Source of the DNA: Bosea sp. ANAM02
GTDB taxonomy: Bacteria; Pseudomonadota; Alphaproteobacteria; Rhizobiales; Beijerinckiaceae
Direction: 5' to 3'
DNA length: 64,000 nucleotides
Assembly (NCBI RefSeq): GCF_011764485.1
Contig: NZ_AP022848.1
Coordinates: 2,508,001 to 2,572,000 of the forward strand
Every line of letters starts with the position of its first letter. Position 1 is the stretch's first letter. Below, piece by piece: positions 1 through 9,282 of the stretch. The notes beneath the pieces were generated by a model. That model saw only the letters and a list, made by a program, of their open reading frames with translations, searched no databases and had not been told where the DNA came from. A program made the translations under genes and the position numbers.

Positions 1-2
1 GC

Positions 3-1184
3 GCGCGCTATGCCTGCCGCTCGACGACGAGCCGGGGGCGCCTCGTGGCGGAGCCGGCCTCGGCAACGCGCGGCGAGTTCCAGCGCGACCGCGACCGCAT
101 CATCCATTCGACCGCCTTCCGCAGGCTGAAGCACAAGACGCAGGTCTTCGTCTCGCATGAGGGCGACCATTACCGGACGCGGCTGACCCATACGATCGAG
201 GTGGCGCAGATCGCCCGTGCGCTAGCGCGCGCGCTCGGTCTCGACGAGGACCTGGCCGAGGCCCTGGCGCTGGCGCATGACCTCGGCCACACGCCCTTCG
301 GCCATACCGGCGAGGACGCGCTGGAAGAATGCATGGCCGGGTTCGGCGGCTTCGACCACAATGCCCAGACGCTCCGGATCGTGACCCGGCTGGAGCGGCG
401 CTATGCCGATTTCGACGGGCTCAACCTGAGCTGGGAGACGCTGGAGGGGCTCGTCAAGCATAACGGCCCGCTGCTCGACCACGAGGGCCGGCCGACGGCG
501 CGCTATGCCAAGAGTGGTATCCCGGTCGCGATCGTCGAGTATCAGGAACGTCAGGACCTCTGGCTCGACAGCTATGCCTCGGCCGAGGCACAGGCGGCGG
601 CTTTGGCCGACGACATCGCCTACAACGCGCACGACATCGACGACGGCCTGCGGGCCGGGCTGTTCGGCCATGCCGAGCTGCGTGCCGTGCCCTTCCTCGC
701 CGAACTGCTCGACGAGATCGAGCGGCTCCATCCGGGGCTGGAGCGGGCGCGCGCCACCAACGAGCTGGTGCGGCGGGTTATCACGCGCTTCGTCGAGGAT
801 GTGATCGCGGAATCGCAGCGGCGTCTCACGAGCTTGATGCCAGCCGATGCGGATGCGATCCGGCGTGCGGATGCTCCCGTCATCGCCTTCTCGCCCGTGA
901 TCGAGGCGGCCGACCGCGACATCAAAGGCTTCCTCTATCCGAACATGTACCGACATCCGCGGATCGCGCCGATCCGGGCCGATGCGGCGCAGGTGGTGCG
1001 CGAGCTGTTCCAGCGCTTCAGTGCCGATCCGGCGACGATGCCCGAGGAGTGGGCGGCGGGCTGCGATCCGCTCGACGAACACCGCCGCGCCCGGCGTATC
1101 GCCGACTATATCGCGGGGATGACGGACTGGTACGCGCTCGACGAACACCGCCGCCTGTTTGACGCCACCCCCTCGCTGCGATAG
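3..1184 (+). CDS. dgt: dGTP triphosphohydrolase-like HD-domain protein, 5' end outside window
   Basis: Deoxyguanosinetriphosphate triphosphohydrolase family, which hydrolyses dGTP/dNTPs to the deoxynucleoside and triphosphate in the cytoplasm. The reading frame is open from the first bases, and the residues before the GTG at 45 (TSRGRL then [19 protein letters not shown]) already belong to the conserved dGTPase N-terminus, so the true start lies upstream and the GTG is internal. The core motif [13 protein letters not shown] is followed by the HD metal site: His in RLTHTIE and the His-Asp pair LAHDLGH at 276-281, then [13 protein letters not shown]. The C-terminus is complete and ends in a TAG. 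It is followed by a palindromic repeat and argS, the usual order in Hyphomicrobiales. Identification is firm; only the start is missing. Confidence 0.93.
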   Translation, partial: ARYACRSTTSRGRLVAEPASATRGEFQRDRDRIIHSTAFRRLKHKTQVFVSHEGDHYRTRLTHTIEVAQIARALARALGLDEDLAEALALAHDLGHTPFGHTGEDALEECMAGFGGFDHNAQTLRIVTRLERRYADFDGLNLSWETLEGLVKHNGPLLDHEGRPTARYAKSGIPVAIVEYQERQDLWLDSYASAEAQAAALADDIAYNAHDIDDGLRAGLFGHAELRAVPFLAELLDEIERLHPGLERARATNELVRRVITRFVEDVIAESQRRLTSLMPADADAIRRADAPVIAFSPVIEAADRDIKGFLYPNMYRHPRIAPIRADAAQVVRELFQRFSADPATMPEEWAAGCDPLDEHRRARRIADYIAGMTDWYALDEHRRLFDATPSLR

Positions 1185-1247
1185 GGCCGGGCGGCCGTTT
1201 GTCTAACATCTATTCTATTGGATGTCGGATACCCGACCCTGAAGAGA

Positions 1248-1365
1248 AGCCCTTATCCTGAGGAGCCGCGAAGCGGCGTCTCGAAGGATGCTCCAGGAGG
1301 TTCCGGAAACAACTGGAGCATCCTTCGAGACGCGTGCCTGCGGCCCGCTCCTCAGGATGAGGGCT
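1248..1365. repeat. Family A palindromic intergenic repeat, copy 1
   Basis: Imperfect palindrome of about 118 bp. Outer arms are AGCCC(T)TATCCTGAGGAGC and GCTCCTCAGGATGAGGGCT; inner arms are GTCTCGAAGGATGCTCCAG and CTGGAGCATCCTTCGAGAC. It lies between dgt and argS. Translation in one frame is open through it, which makes argS look falsely N-terminally extended. Five more copies occur in the window. Confidence 0.85.
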
Positions 1366-1397
1366 CGAAGGCTTTCAGCGAGCAAGATGTGACCACG

Positions 1398-3164
1398 ATG
1401 AACCTGTTCGAGATCTATTCCGCCCGTCTTCATGCCGCGCTCTCAGGCCTGGCCGAGCGAGGCGCGCTCCCGGCCGGCCTCAATCTCGCGCGCGTCGTGG
1501 TCGAGCCGACCAAGGACCCGGCCCATGGCGATCTCGCCACCAATGCCGCGATGGTGCTCGCCAAGGATGCCGGCACCAACCCGCGCGCGCTTGCCGCGCT
1601 GCTGGTCGAGGAACTGTCCAAGGACCCGGAGATCAGCAAGGCGGAGATCGCCGGCCCCGGCTTCATCAACCTGACGCTGCAGCCGGCCGTGTTCACGGCA
1701 GTGCTGAAGGCCGCGATCGAGGCGGGGCTGGATTACGGGCGCGGCGCGCCGAAGCCCGAGCCCCGGGTCAATGTCGAGTATGTCTCGGCCAACCCGACCG
1801 GGCCGATGCATGTCGGCCATGGCCGCGGCGCGGTGTTCGGCGATGCGCTGGCGAGCCTGCTCGCCTTCGCCGGCCATGACGTCACCCGCGAATACTACAT
1901 CAACGATGCCGGCGCGCAGGTCGATGTGCTCGCCCGTTCCGCCTTCCTGCGCTATCGCGAGGCGCTGGGCGAGGATATCGGCGCGATCCCCGAGGGGCTT
2001 TATCCCGGCGACTATCTGGTCTCGGTCGGCAAGGCGCTGGCCGAACAGTATGGCGACGCCCTGCGCGGCAAGGCCGAGTGGGACTGGCTCCCGCTCGTCC
2101 GGCAGGCGGCGATCGACGGCATGATGGCGATGATCCGTGACGATCTCGCCGCGCTCGGCGTCGTCCACGAACTCTTCTTCTCAGAGCGCTCGCTGCAGGG
2201 CCGGGACGGCAATTCCAACGCGGTGCACCAAACCATCGAGGACCTGCGGGCGCGCGACCTCGTCTATGAGGGCCGCCTGCCGCCGCCGAAGGGCCAGAAG
2301 GACGAGGACTGGGAGGACCGCGAGCAGACGCTGTTCCGCGCCACCAGGTTCGGCGACGATGTCGACCGGCCGCTGCTGAAGTCGGATGGCAGCTACACCT
2401 ATTTCGCCAACGACATCGCTTATCACCGCTCCAAGTTCATGCGCGGCTTCCCCGAGATGATCGACGTCTGGGGCGCCGACCATGGCGGCTATGTCAAGCG
2501 CATGCAGGCGGCGGTGAAGGCGGTGACGAACGGCCAGGGCTCGCTCGACGTCAAGCTCTGCCAGCTCGTGCGCCTGCTGCGCAATGGCGAGCAGGTGCGG
2601 ATGTCCAAGCGCTCCGGCGATTTCGTGACGCTGCGCGAGGTGATCGACGAAGTCGGCCGTGATGCGGTGCGCTTCATGATGATCTTCCGCAAGAACGACG
2701 CGACGCTGGATTTCGACCTCGGCAAGGTGGTCGAGCAGTCGAAGGACAACCCGGTCTTCTACGTCCAGTACGCGCATGCGCGCTGCGCCTCGATCTTCAG
2801 GCAGGCGCGCGAGGCCTTCCCCGATCTCGATCTGTCGACGCCGGCGCTGGCCGGGGCCGATCTCTCGATCCTGACAGACGAGGCCGAAACCGGTATCGTC
2901 AAGATGATCGCGTCCTATCCGCGAATCATCGAGGCTGCTGCCGCAGCTCATGAGCCGCATCGCGTCGCCTTCTTCGTGCATGAGCTGGCAAGCGCCTTCC
3001 ACTCGCTCTGGAACAAGGGCAAAGACTCGCCGCAATTACGGTTCGTTAATCAAACTGATCGAAAGTCGACCTTGGCGAGATTGGCGTTCGTGCACGCGGT
3101 GCGCAGCGTCCTTGCTTCCGGTCTGGCTGTCGCCGGAGTTGCGGCGCCGGAAGAGATGCGCTGA
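1398..3164 (+). CDS. argS: Arginyl-tRNA synthetase
   Basis: Class I aminoacyl-tRNA synthetase charging tRNA-Arg. The 588-residue protein starts at the ATG before [10 protein letters not shown], which fits family N-termini; the frame is open further upstream only because it runs through the family A repeat. The N-terminal additional domain ([16 protein letters not shown]) precedes the HIGH-type motif PMHVGHGRG near residue 135. The KMSKS-equivalent [15 protein letters not shown] and the DALR anticodon-binding domain follow. Length is normal for the family. The next gene downstream is the SPOR protein, about 90 bp away, the conserved Hyphomicrobiales pairing. No clear Shine-Dalgarno sequence precedes the start. 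Confidence 0.96.
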   Translation: MNLFEIYSARLHAALSGLAERGALPAGLNLARVVVEPTKDPAHGDLATNAAMVLAKDAGTNPRALAALLVEELSKDPEISKAEIAGPGFINLTLQPAVFTAVLKAAIEAGLDYGRGAPKPEPRVNVEYVSANPTGPMHVGHGRGAVFGDALASLLAFAGHDVTREYYINDAGAQVDVLARSAFLRYREALGEDIGAIPEGLYPGDYLVSVGKALAEQYGDALRGKAEWDWLPLVRQAAIDGMMAMIRDDLAALGVVHELFFSERSLQGRDGNSNAVHQTIEDLRARDLVYEGRLPPPKGQKDEDWEDREQTLFRATRFGDDVDRPLLKSDGSYTYFANDIAYHRSKFMRGFPEMIDVWGADHGGYVKRMQAAVKAVTNGQGSLDVKLCQLVRLLRNGEQVRMSKRSGDFVTLREVIDEVGRDAVRFMMIFRKNDATLDFDLGKVVEQSKDNPVFYVQYAHARCASIFRQAREAFPDLDLSTPALAGADLSILTDEAETGIVKMIASYPRIIEAAAAAHEPHRVAFFVHELASAFHSLWNKGKDSPQLRFVNQTDRKSTLARLAFVHAVRSVLASGLAVAGVAAPEEMR

Positions 3165-3254
3165 CGGAAAAGGCTTTTCCGACGGTGCGCACAAGGTCAG
3201 GTTGACCGCACAGAGTTCCCGGTTCTTCCATAGGGAGAGGCGGCTTGTGCTGGA

Positions 3255-4844
3255 ATGGATCGTACCATGAGTGAGCCAGCTAGGAATCGTTTCGCGCTCG
3301 ATCTCGAGGATCTCGAGCGTCAGCTGCGCGGGGCAGGGCAGGCGCCTCGCCCGGGGCAGCAGGCCGATCCGCTTGCGGAACTGACCCGCATCGTCGGGCA
3401 GGACGATCCGCTCAAGGATATCTTCGCCGAGCGGCGCCAGCCGCCGCGCCCGGCGATGCGCCAGGAGCCGAGCTTCGAGGTCGTGCCGCCTCAGCCCGCG
3501 CCGGCCGTTTCGGAAATGAGCCAGCCGCCGGCGGAGATGCGCGGAGCCCTCGACGAGTTCGAGGCGCTGCTGCGCCGCACCGAGCCGCGCCGTGCGGAAG
3601 CTCCCGCGCCGGTGCCGGCCCCGCCGCAGGCGCCCCGGCAGGATTTCGAACCCGATTTCGAGCTGCCGGAGCCGCTGCCCTATTCCCGTCCGGCCGCGAT
3701 CCAGGGCGCAGCCCCGCCGCGCGATCTCGACGAGGGCGCGCAATATCGCCAGGCTCCGGCCGCCTATGCGCCGGAAGAGCCGGCCTATGACTACGGTCAT
3801 GCCCAGCAGGGCGCGCCGATGCCGGATTACAGCGAGGACGACCTGCCCGATCTGGAGCCGCGCCGCTCGCGCAAGGGGCTCTGGGCCGCCGCCGCGGTGA
3901 TCGCCGTCGGCCTGATCGGCGTCGGCGCCGCGTTCACGCTGCGAGGCGGCCCGGCGACGAAAGACGGCCAGCCGCCGCTGATCACGGCCGATGCCGGCCC
4001 GGTCAAGGTCGAGCCGGTCAATCCCGGCGGGACCGAGATCCCCAATCAGAACAAGCAGATCTACGAGCGCAACCCTGACGCTCCGCCGGCGCAGAGCAAG
4101 GTCGTGAACAACGAGGAGCAGCCGGTCGACGTGCAGCAGGCCGCCCGCTCGATGCCGCCGCGCGTGGTCATGCCGGGGCCGATCTCGGGCGCGGGCAACG
4201 CGCTCGCCGCCGCCCCCACCACGCCCGAGCGCAGCATCATCCCGCCGGAGCCGGCACTGCAGCCGATGCCGCCGGTTCCCGGCCTGGGCGAGCCGCGCAA
4301 GGTCCGCACCGTCTCGATCCGCCCGGACGGCACGCCGGCGCAAAATCCCGTCGTTGTCGACAGCTACCAGCCGTTCGCCACCGGCTCCGCGCCGAGCCGG
4401 TCGCTCGCCGGCCAGGCGACGAATCCCGCCACGCAGCGCCCGGCCCCGGTCGTGGCTGCCGCGCCCAAGGTCCAGGAGCGCGCCACGACGCCGCCCGCCG
4501 CCACCACACCGGCTGCGCCGACGCGTCTCGCCAGCGCCGCTCCGGCCCCTGCCGCGGTGCCGCCCGCCCCGGCGACCGGCGCCCTGCGTGCCGGCACCGG
4601 CGATTTCGTGGTGCAGCTCGGGGCGCCCGGCAGCGATGCCGAGGCCCGCGCCACCTTCGCGGCGCTCCAGCGCAAATATCCCCAGCTCCTCACCGGCCAG
4701 TCGCCGATCGTCCGCAAGACGGAGCTTGCCGGCGGCAAGACGGTCTTCCGCCTGCGCGTCGGACCCTATTCCCGCGAGGATGCGACCTCGATGTGCTCGC
4801 AGCTCCAGGCCGCCGGCGGACAGTGCTTCATCGCGAAGAACTGA
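3255..4844 (+). CDS. SPOR-domain membrane protein
   Basis: Protein of 529 residues with the layout of a peptidoglycan-binding division or envelope protein. A long, Pro/Ala/Glu-rich N-terminal cytoplasmic part is followed by one membrane helix at about residues 208-229 (GLWAAAAVIAVGLIGVG), a low-complexity Pro/Ala periplasmic linker, and a C-terminal SPOR domain from about residue 446 (GDFVVQLGAPGSDAEARATF to the end). SPOR domains bind denuded glycan strands at septa. An internal ATG at 3267 (MSEPARNRF) is an alternative start. A GGGAGAGG lies upstream at 3232-3239, somewhat far from either start. It sits between argS and nagZ as in related genomes and ends before a strong terminator. Confidence 0.85.
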   Translation: MDRTMSEPARNRFALDLEDLERQLRGAGQAPRPGQQADPLAELTRIVGQDDPLKDIFAERRQPPRPAMRQEPSFEVVPPQPAPAVSEMSQPPAEMRGALDEFEALLRRTEPRRAEAPAPVPAPPQAPRQDFEPDFELPEPLPYSRPAAIQGAAPPRDLDEGAQYRQAPAAYAPEEPAYDYGHAQQGAPMPDYSEDDLPDLEPRRSRKGLWAAAAVIAVGLIGVGAAFTLRGGPATKDGQPPLITADAGPVKVEPVNPGGTEIPNQNKQIYERNPDAPPAQSKVVNNEEQPVDVQQAARSMPPRVVMPGPISGAGNALAAAPTTPERSIIPPEPALQPMPPVPGLGEPRKVRTVSIRPDGTPAQNPVVVDSYQPFATGSAPSRSLAGQATNPATQRPAPVVAAAPKVQERATTPPAATTPAAPTRLASAAPAPAAVPPAPATGALRAGTGDFVVQLGAPGSDAEARATFAALQRKYPQLLTGQSPIVRKTELAGGKTVFRLRVGPYSREDATSMCSQLQAAGGQCFIAKN

Positions 4845-4870
4845 TCCTTCCAAGCATCACCGGTTTGCGG

Positions 4871-4898
4871 AACGGCGGCTCCTCGGGGCCGCCGTTTT
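4871..4898 (+). terminator. Rho-independent terminator after the SPOR gene
   Basis: Perfect 9-bp stem AACGGCGGC / GCCGCCGTT with an 8-nt loop, running into TTTT at 4895-4898. It lies 27 bp after the SPOR stop codon and separates that gene from the TRAP binding-protein gene. Confidence 0.85.
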
Positions 4899-5071
4899 CG
4901 TATGATGCCAGCGCATGGGCCTGCGAGATGCCCGAGGTTCCGCTGCTCGACGCCCGGCTGTAGCCTGCCGCCCGAATCGCGGGAGTTCTCGCCCGCGGGC
5001 CTTTGCCGCGTTGCGCGCGAAAGGCAGCAACTTGCTCCGGGCAAAGCACCCGGGCCTTCTGGAGGTAACCC

Positions 5072-6166
5072 ATGGATCGCCGCAGTTTCGTCAAGGCCGC
5101 CGGTGCCGGAGCGGCCGGAAGCGCCGTCATCGCCGCGCCCGCCATCGCGCAGTCACAGCCCAAGATCAACTGGCGCCTGACCTCCAGCTACCCGAAGAGC
5201 CTCGACACGCTGTTCGGCATCTCGACCCATGTCGCGAAGCGCGTGGCTGAGGCGACGGACAATAATTTCCAGATCCAGGTCTTCGCGCCGGGCGAGATCG
5301 TGCCGGCGCTGCAGGCACTGGACGCCGTGCAGAACGGCACCGTGGAGTGCAGCCATACCCTGTCGAGCTTCTATATCGGCAAGGATCCTGCCTTCGCCTT
5401 CGAGACCTCGCTGCCCTTCGGCTTCAATGCCCGCCAGCAGAATGCCTGGCTCTATCAGGGTGGCGGGCTCGAGCTCTGCCGCGCCTTCATGAAGGGCTAC
5501 AACATCCACACCATCCCCTCGGGCAATACCGGCGCGCAGATGGGCGGCTGGTTCCGCAAGGAGATCAAGTCGCTCGAGGACCTGAAAGGCCTGAAGTTCC
5601 GAATCGCCGGCCTTGGCGGGCGCATCATGGCGCGCCTCGGCGTCGTGCCGCAGACCATCGGCGGCGGCGACATCTACCCGGCGCTGGAGCGCGGCACGCT
5701 CGATGCGGTCGAGTTCTCCGGTCCCTATGACGACGAGAAGCTCGGCTTCGTGAAGGTCGCCAAGTACTACTACTATCCCGGTTTCTGGGAGGGGAACGCC
5801 AATGTCAGCTTCCTCGCCAACCAGGACAAGTGGAACGAATTGCCGGCCTCCTACAAGGCGATCGTCGAGGCCGCCTGCGCCGAGGCCAACATGAACTGCC
5901 TGGCCAAGTACGACCACAACAATCCGGACGCGCTGATTCGCCTCGCCGGCACCGGCGCCGAGCTGCGGCCATTCCCGCAGGAGGTGATGACGGCTGCATT
6001 CAAGGAGGCCTTCGCGATGTATGGCGAGCTCGCCGCCAGCAACGCCCATTTCAAGACCTTCTACGATTCCTTCCTGCCGTACTGGAAGAAGGAGCAGCTC
6101 TGGTTCCGCATCGCCGAACTGCCCTTCGACGCGTTCAACGCGCAGGCCTATCAGCAGGTGAAGTGA
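5072..6166 (+). CDS. takP: TRAP transporter substrate-binding protein, TakP-like (2-oxoacid type)
   Basis: Periplasmic DctP-family binding protein of 364 residues, a tripartite ATP-independent transporter component. The N-terminus is a Tat signal (MDRRSFVKAAGAGAAG, cleaved near APAIAQ), and GGAGG at 5060 lies before the ATG. The mature part follows the TakP pattern for alpha-keto acid binding: WRLTSSYPKSLDT, NTGAQMGGWFRKEI, GGDIYPALERGT, GPYDDEKLGF and YYYYPGFWEG. These resemble the Rhodobacter 2-oxo-monocarboxylate receptor as I remember it. No DctQ or DctM membrane gene is adjacent, so the membrane partners must be elsewhere. The gene interrupts the usual SPOR-nagZ neighbourhood. Substrate assignment is by similarity only. 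Confidence 0.85.
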   Translation: MDRRSFVKAAGAGAAGSAVIAAPAIAQSQPKINWRLTSSYPKSLDTLFGISTHVAKRVAEATDNNFQIQVFAPGEIVPALQALDAVQNGTVECSHTLSSFYIGKDPAFAFETSLPFGFNARQQNAWLYQGGGLELCRAFMKGYNIHTIPSGNTGAQMGGWFRKEIKSLEDLKGLKFRIAGLGGRIMARLGVVPQTIGGGDIYPALERGTLDAVEFSGPYDDEKLGFVKVAKYYYYPGFWEGNANVSFLANQDKWNELPASYKAIVEAACAEANMNCLAKYDHNNPDALIRLAGTGAELRPFPQEVMTAAFKEAFAMYGELAASNAHFKTFYDSFLPYWKKEQLWFRIAELPFDAFNAQAYQQVK

Positions 6167-6188
6167 GGGACTTTTCCCGCCAAGCCCT

Positions 6189-6300
6189 GTCATCCCGGGC
6201 GACCGTAGGGAGACCCGGGATCCATGCCTGAACCATGCGGGAAGCGCTCCGGCACGGATCCCGGATCGGCGCCGCCGAAGGCGGCTTGTCCGTGATGACG
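6189..6300. repeat. Family D palindromic repeat, copy 1
   Basis: Imperfect inverted repeat whose left part has GTCATCCCGGGCGACCGTAG and ACCCGGGATCCATGCCTGAA, and whose right part has GGATCCCGGAT and GTGATGACG. It occupies most of the takP-nagZ gap. A second copy lies at 38339-38442. Confidence 0.65.
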
Positions 6301-6401
6301 TCGAGGGTGAGGCGATGACGGTGCCTTCCCATTGCCTTCCCACGCCAGCCTAGTCCGAAAACCGCATTTGCCTTTTCGGGGCGATGTCGTAACCCGATGT
6401 C

Positions 6402-7412
6402 ATGACATCGCGCGCCTTCATCGCCGGCTGCCTCGGCACGAGCCTCACTGCTGACGAGCGGGCCTTTTTCCGTGATGCCAGGCCCTGGGGTTTCATCGTC
6501 TTCAAGCGCAACACGCAGTCGCCCGAGCAAGTCGCGGCGCTGACCGCCCAGATGCGCGAGACCGTCGGCTGGCACGCGCCGATCCTCATCGATCAGGAAG
6601 GCGGGCGGGTCCAGCGCATGGGGCCGCCGAACTGGCCGAAATACCCGTCGGCGCGCGCCTTCCTCGCGATCAACGACCCCATCCGCCAGCGCGAGATCAT
6701 CCGGCTCTCGGCCCGGCTGATGGCGCATGACCTGAAACAAGTCGGTATCGATGTCGACTGCCTGCCGGTGCTCGACGTGCCGGTGGCCGGCAGCCACGAC
6801 GTGATCGGCGACCGCGCCTATGCCCATGATCCCGACCAGGTGGCGCGGCTCGGCCGGGCGGCGGCCGAGGGGCTGATCGCCGGCGGCGTGCTGCCGGTCG
6901 TCAAGCACATGCCCGGCCATGGCCGCGCACGCGCCGACAGCCATCACGACCTGCCGATCGTCGATGCCTCGCTGGACGAACTCCGGGCGCATGATTTCCG
7001 GCCGTTCCGGCATCTCGCCGACATGCCGCTGGCGATGACAGCGCATCTCGTCTTCACCGCGCTCGACGCCAAGAATCCGGCGACGATCTCCCGCAAGATC
7101 GTGCGCGAGATCATGCGCGGCGAACTCGGCTTCGACGGGCTGATCATGACCGACGACATCTCGATGAAGGCACTGTCCGGTTCGTTCGAGGCGAAGTCGC
7201 GCGCCGCGATCCGCGCCGGCGTCGATGTGATCCTGCATTGCCACGGCATCATGGACGAGATGATCGCGGTCGCAGGCGCCGTGCCGGAGATGACCGGCGC
7301 GCGCGCGCGCCGCGCCAACGCAGCGCTCGGACGCATCAGGCACGAGCCGGAGCCGGTCGATCCGGAGGCCGCCCGCGCCGAAGTGGCGGCTGCGCTTGCG
7401 TTGCAGGCCTGA
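6402..7412 (+). CDS. nagZ: Beta-N-acetylhexosaminidase (GH3)
   Basis: Cytoplasmic glycoside hydrolase family 3 enzyme removing GlcNAc from 1,6-anhydroMurNAc peptides in peptidoglycan recycling. The protein has 336 residues, the usual single-domain NagZ length, starting MTSRAFIAGCLG. Family motifs: WGFIVFKRN, LIDQEGGRVQRM, the KHMPGHGRARADSHHDLP loop carrying the acid/base His, and the GLIMTDDISMKAL segment with the nucleophilic Asp pair at residues 251-252. The gene lies upstream of scpA and scpB, a linkage conserved in Hyphomicrobiales, with a family A repeat between. No membrane or signal segment is seen. Confidence 0.95.
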   Translation: MTSRAFIAGCLGTSLTADERAFFRDARPWGFIVFKRNTQSPEQVAALTAQMRETVGWHAPILIDQEGGRVQRMGPPNWPKYPSARAFLAINDPIRQREIIRLSARLMAHDLKQVGIDVDCLPVLDVPVAGSHDVIGDRAYAHDPDQVARLGRAAAEGLIAGGVLPVVKHMPGHGRARADSHHDLPIVDASLDELRAHDFRPFRHLADMPLAMTAHLVFTALDAKNPATISRKIVREIMRGELGFDGLIMTDDISMKALSGSFEAKSRAAIRAGVDVILHCHGIMDEMIAVAGAVPEMTGARARRANAALGRIRHEPEPVDPEAARAEVAAALALQA

Positions 7413-7447
7413 ACGGCTGAATCTGTTTCGGGCCAATCCGCATTCTC

Positions 7448-7565
7448 AGCCCTCATCCTGAGGAGCAGCCACAGGCTTGCGTCTCAAAGGATGCTCCAGA
7501 TGGTTTAGGAGCTTCCTGGAACATCCTTCGAGACGCCGCTGACGCGGCTCCTCAGGATGAGGGCT
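7448..7565. repeat. Family A palindromic repeat, copy 2
   Basis: Outer arms AGCCCTCATCCTGAGGAGC and GCTCCTCAGGATGAGGGCT are exact complements; the inner arms carry GTCTCAAAGGATG and CATCCTTCGAGAC. It fills the gap between nagZ and scpA. Confidence 0.88.
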
Positions 7566-7602
7566 GAGATCAGGGCTCGATTGAAACGAGGTCCAGGCCA
7601 AC

Positions 7603-8433
7603 ATGACGGCCGAATTGCCATTCGAGGAAGACCGCGCCGAGCGCGCGGGCGAGCCTTCGCTCGTCGTCGATGTCGACGGCTATGAAGGGCCGCTCGACCT
7701 GCTGCTTGATCTCGCGCGCCGTCAGAAGGTCGACCTGCACCGCATCTCGATCCTGGCGTTGGCCGAGCAGTATCTCGCCTTCGTCGAGGAGGCGCGGGCG
7801 CTGCGGCTGGAACTTGCCGCGGACTATCTCGTGATGGCGGCCTGGCTCGCCTATCTCAAATCGCGCCTGCTGCTGCCGGAGCCGCCCAAGGGCGAGGAGC
7901 CGAGCGCGGCCGATCTCGCGACCGCGCTGGCCTTGCGCCTGCGCCGGCTGGAAGCGATCCGGGCCGCCGCCAACCGGCTGTCGGCGCGCGAGCGGCTGGG
8001 GCAGGACGTGTTCGCCCGCGGTGCGCCGGAGGAGGTCGTGGCCGGCGCCCGGCCGGTCTGGCAGGCCGAGCTCTACGATCTGCTCGCAGCCTACGCCCAG
8101 CAGCGGCAGAAGCGGGTGCAGGGCCATATCTCGGTCGGCCATCGTGTCGTCTGGTCGCTGGTCGAGGCGCGCGTGGCCTTGCAGCGGCTGGTCGGCGAGG
8201 CCGGCGACTGGACGGAGCTCGACGGCTATCTCACGCAGTACATGGCGTCGCATGGCCTGCCGGCGCGGGAGATGCGGGCGACGGTACAGGCCTCCGCGCT
8301 TTCGGCCATGCTGGAGATGGTGCGGGAAGGGGTGCTCGACCTCAGGCAGGAGGAGGCCTTCGCGCCGATCCAGGTCCGCCGCCGCTCGGCCCGGCCGGAA
8401 AGCTTGCCCTTCGCCGCCAGGGATGCCTCATGA
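7603..8433 (+). CDS. scpA: Segregation and condensation protein A
   Basis: Kleisin subunit of the Smc-ScpAB condensin, which organises newly replicated chromosomes. The protein has 276 residues. The N-terminal Smc-neck-binding part is recognisable by DGYEGPLDLLLDLARRQKVD and the following ADYLVMAAWLAYLKSRLLLP; the C-terminal winged-helix part ends in VREGVLDLRQEEAFAPIQVR. The last codons overlap the start of scpB in an ATGA arrangement (8430-8433), so the two are translationally coupled. The N-terminal extension before the conserved core is short and acidic. Confidence 0.94.
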   Translation: MTAELPFEEDRAERAGEPSLVVDVDGYEGPLDLLLDLARRQKVDLHRISILALAEQYLAFVEEARALRLELAADYLVMAAWLAYLKSRLLLPEPPKGEEPSAADLATALALRLRRLEAIRAAANRLSARERLGQDVFARGAPEEVVAGARPVWQAELYDLLAAYAQQRQKRVQGHISVGHRVVWSLVEARVALQRLVGEAGDWTELDGYLTQYMASHGLPAREMRATVQASALSAMLEMVREGVLDLRQEEAFAPIQVRRRSARPESLPFAARDAS

Positions 8434-9125
8434 CCGGCATGGCGGCTGGACCCGAGGATGTCGAGGCCGATGGCGGGGCCGAAGCCTTTTCGCAGGCGCT
8501 GCGCGTCGTCGAGGCGCTGCTCTTCGCTTCGGCCGTGCCGCTGACGGCGGAGGCGCTCGGCCGCGCCATTCCCGCCGGCATCGCGATCGAGCAGGTGCTG
8601 GCTCGGCTGGTCGAGAGCTATGCCTTGCGCGGGGTCAATCTGCGCCAGGTCGCCGGCGGCTGGGCCTTTCGCACGGCGCCCGATCTCGGCTACCTGCTCG
8701 CGGCCGAGGCGGAGCCGCCGCGCCGGCTGTCGCGGGCCGCGCTCGAGGTGCTGTCGATCATCGCCTATCATCAGCCGGTAACGCGGGCCGAGATCGAGGA
8801 GATACGCGGCGTCGCCACCGCCAAGGGCACGCTCGACATCCTGCTGGAGGCGGGCTGGGTCCGCCTGCGCGGGCGGCGGCGCTCGCCGGGGCGGCCGATC
8901 ACCTATGGCACGACGCCGGGCTTCCTCGACCATTTCGGGCTCGATCGCATCGACGACCTGCCGGGGCTGGAGGAATTGAAGGGGACGGGCTTCATCGAGG
9001 GGCGCCTGACGCGCGACCTCGCCGTGCCGGTTCCCGACGACGATCCGTCCTTGCGCGACGACGAGGACCCGCTCGGCGACCTGTTCAGCCCGCTTGACGA
9101 CGGCGAAGGCGGGTCGCAGGGGTGA
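8430..9125 (+). CDS. scpB: Segregation and condensation protein B
   Basis: ScpB partner of ScpA in the Smc condensin; forms a winged-helix dimer on the kleisin linker. It has 231 residues and overlaps scpA by 4 nt. Characteristic segments are RVVEALLFASAVPLTAEALG at the start of the first winged helix, GWAFRTAPDLGYLL in the middle, and SRAALEVLSIIAYHQPVTRA with EIEEIRGV in the second winged helix. The acidic tail after LAVPVPDDDPS is not conserved. A family A repeat follows before the ABC ATPase gene. Confidence 0.94.
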   Translation: MTGMAAGPEDVEADGGAEAFSQALRVVEALLFASAVPLTAEALGRAIPAGIAIEQVLARLVESYALRGVNLRQVAGGWAFRTAPDLGYLLAAEAEPPRRLSRAALEVLSIIAYHQPVTRAEIEEIRGVATAKGTLDILLEAGWVRLRGRRRSPGRPITYGTTPGFLDHFGLDRIDDLPGLEELKGTGFIEGRLTRDLAVPVPDDDPSLRDDEDPLGDLFSPLDDGEGGSQG

Positions 9126-9146
9126 GGCGGCTTGTGTCGCCTGCTC

Positions 9147-9252
9147 AGCCCTCATCCTGAGGAGCAAGCGCAGCTTGCGTCTCGAAGGATGTTTCAGAGC
9201 GCGCTGGACCATCCTTCGAGACGCCGCTACGCGGCTCCTCAGGATGAGGGCT
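9147..9252. repeat. Family A palindromic repeat, copy 3
   Basis: Same outer arms as the other family A copies (AGCCCTCATCCTGAGGAGC and GCTCCTCAGGATGAGGGCT) with a shortened centre, between scpB and the ABC ATPase gene. Confidence 0.87.
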
Positions 9253-9282
9253 GAAGGACGACGCCCGGTAAGGAGCAGGGAC

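Noticed and set aside
1218..1397. 60-residue N-terminal extension of ArgS
   Set aside because: It is translated from the family A repeat and is absent from ArgS proteins; the ATG at 1398 begins the conserved sequence.
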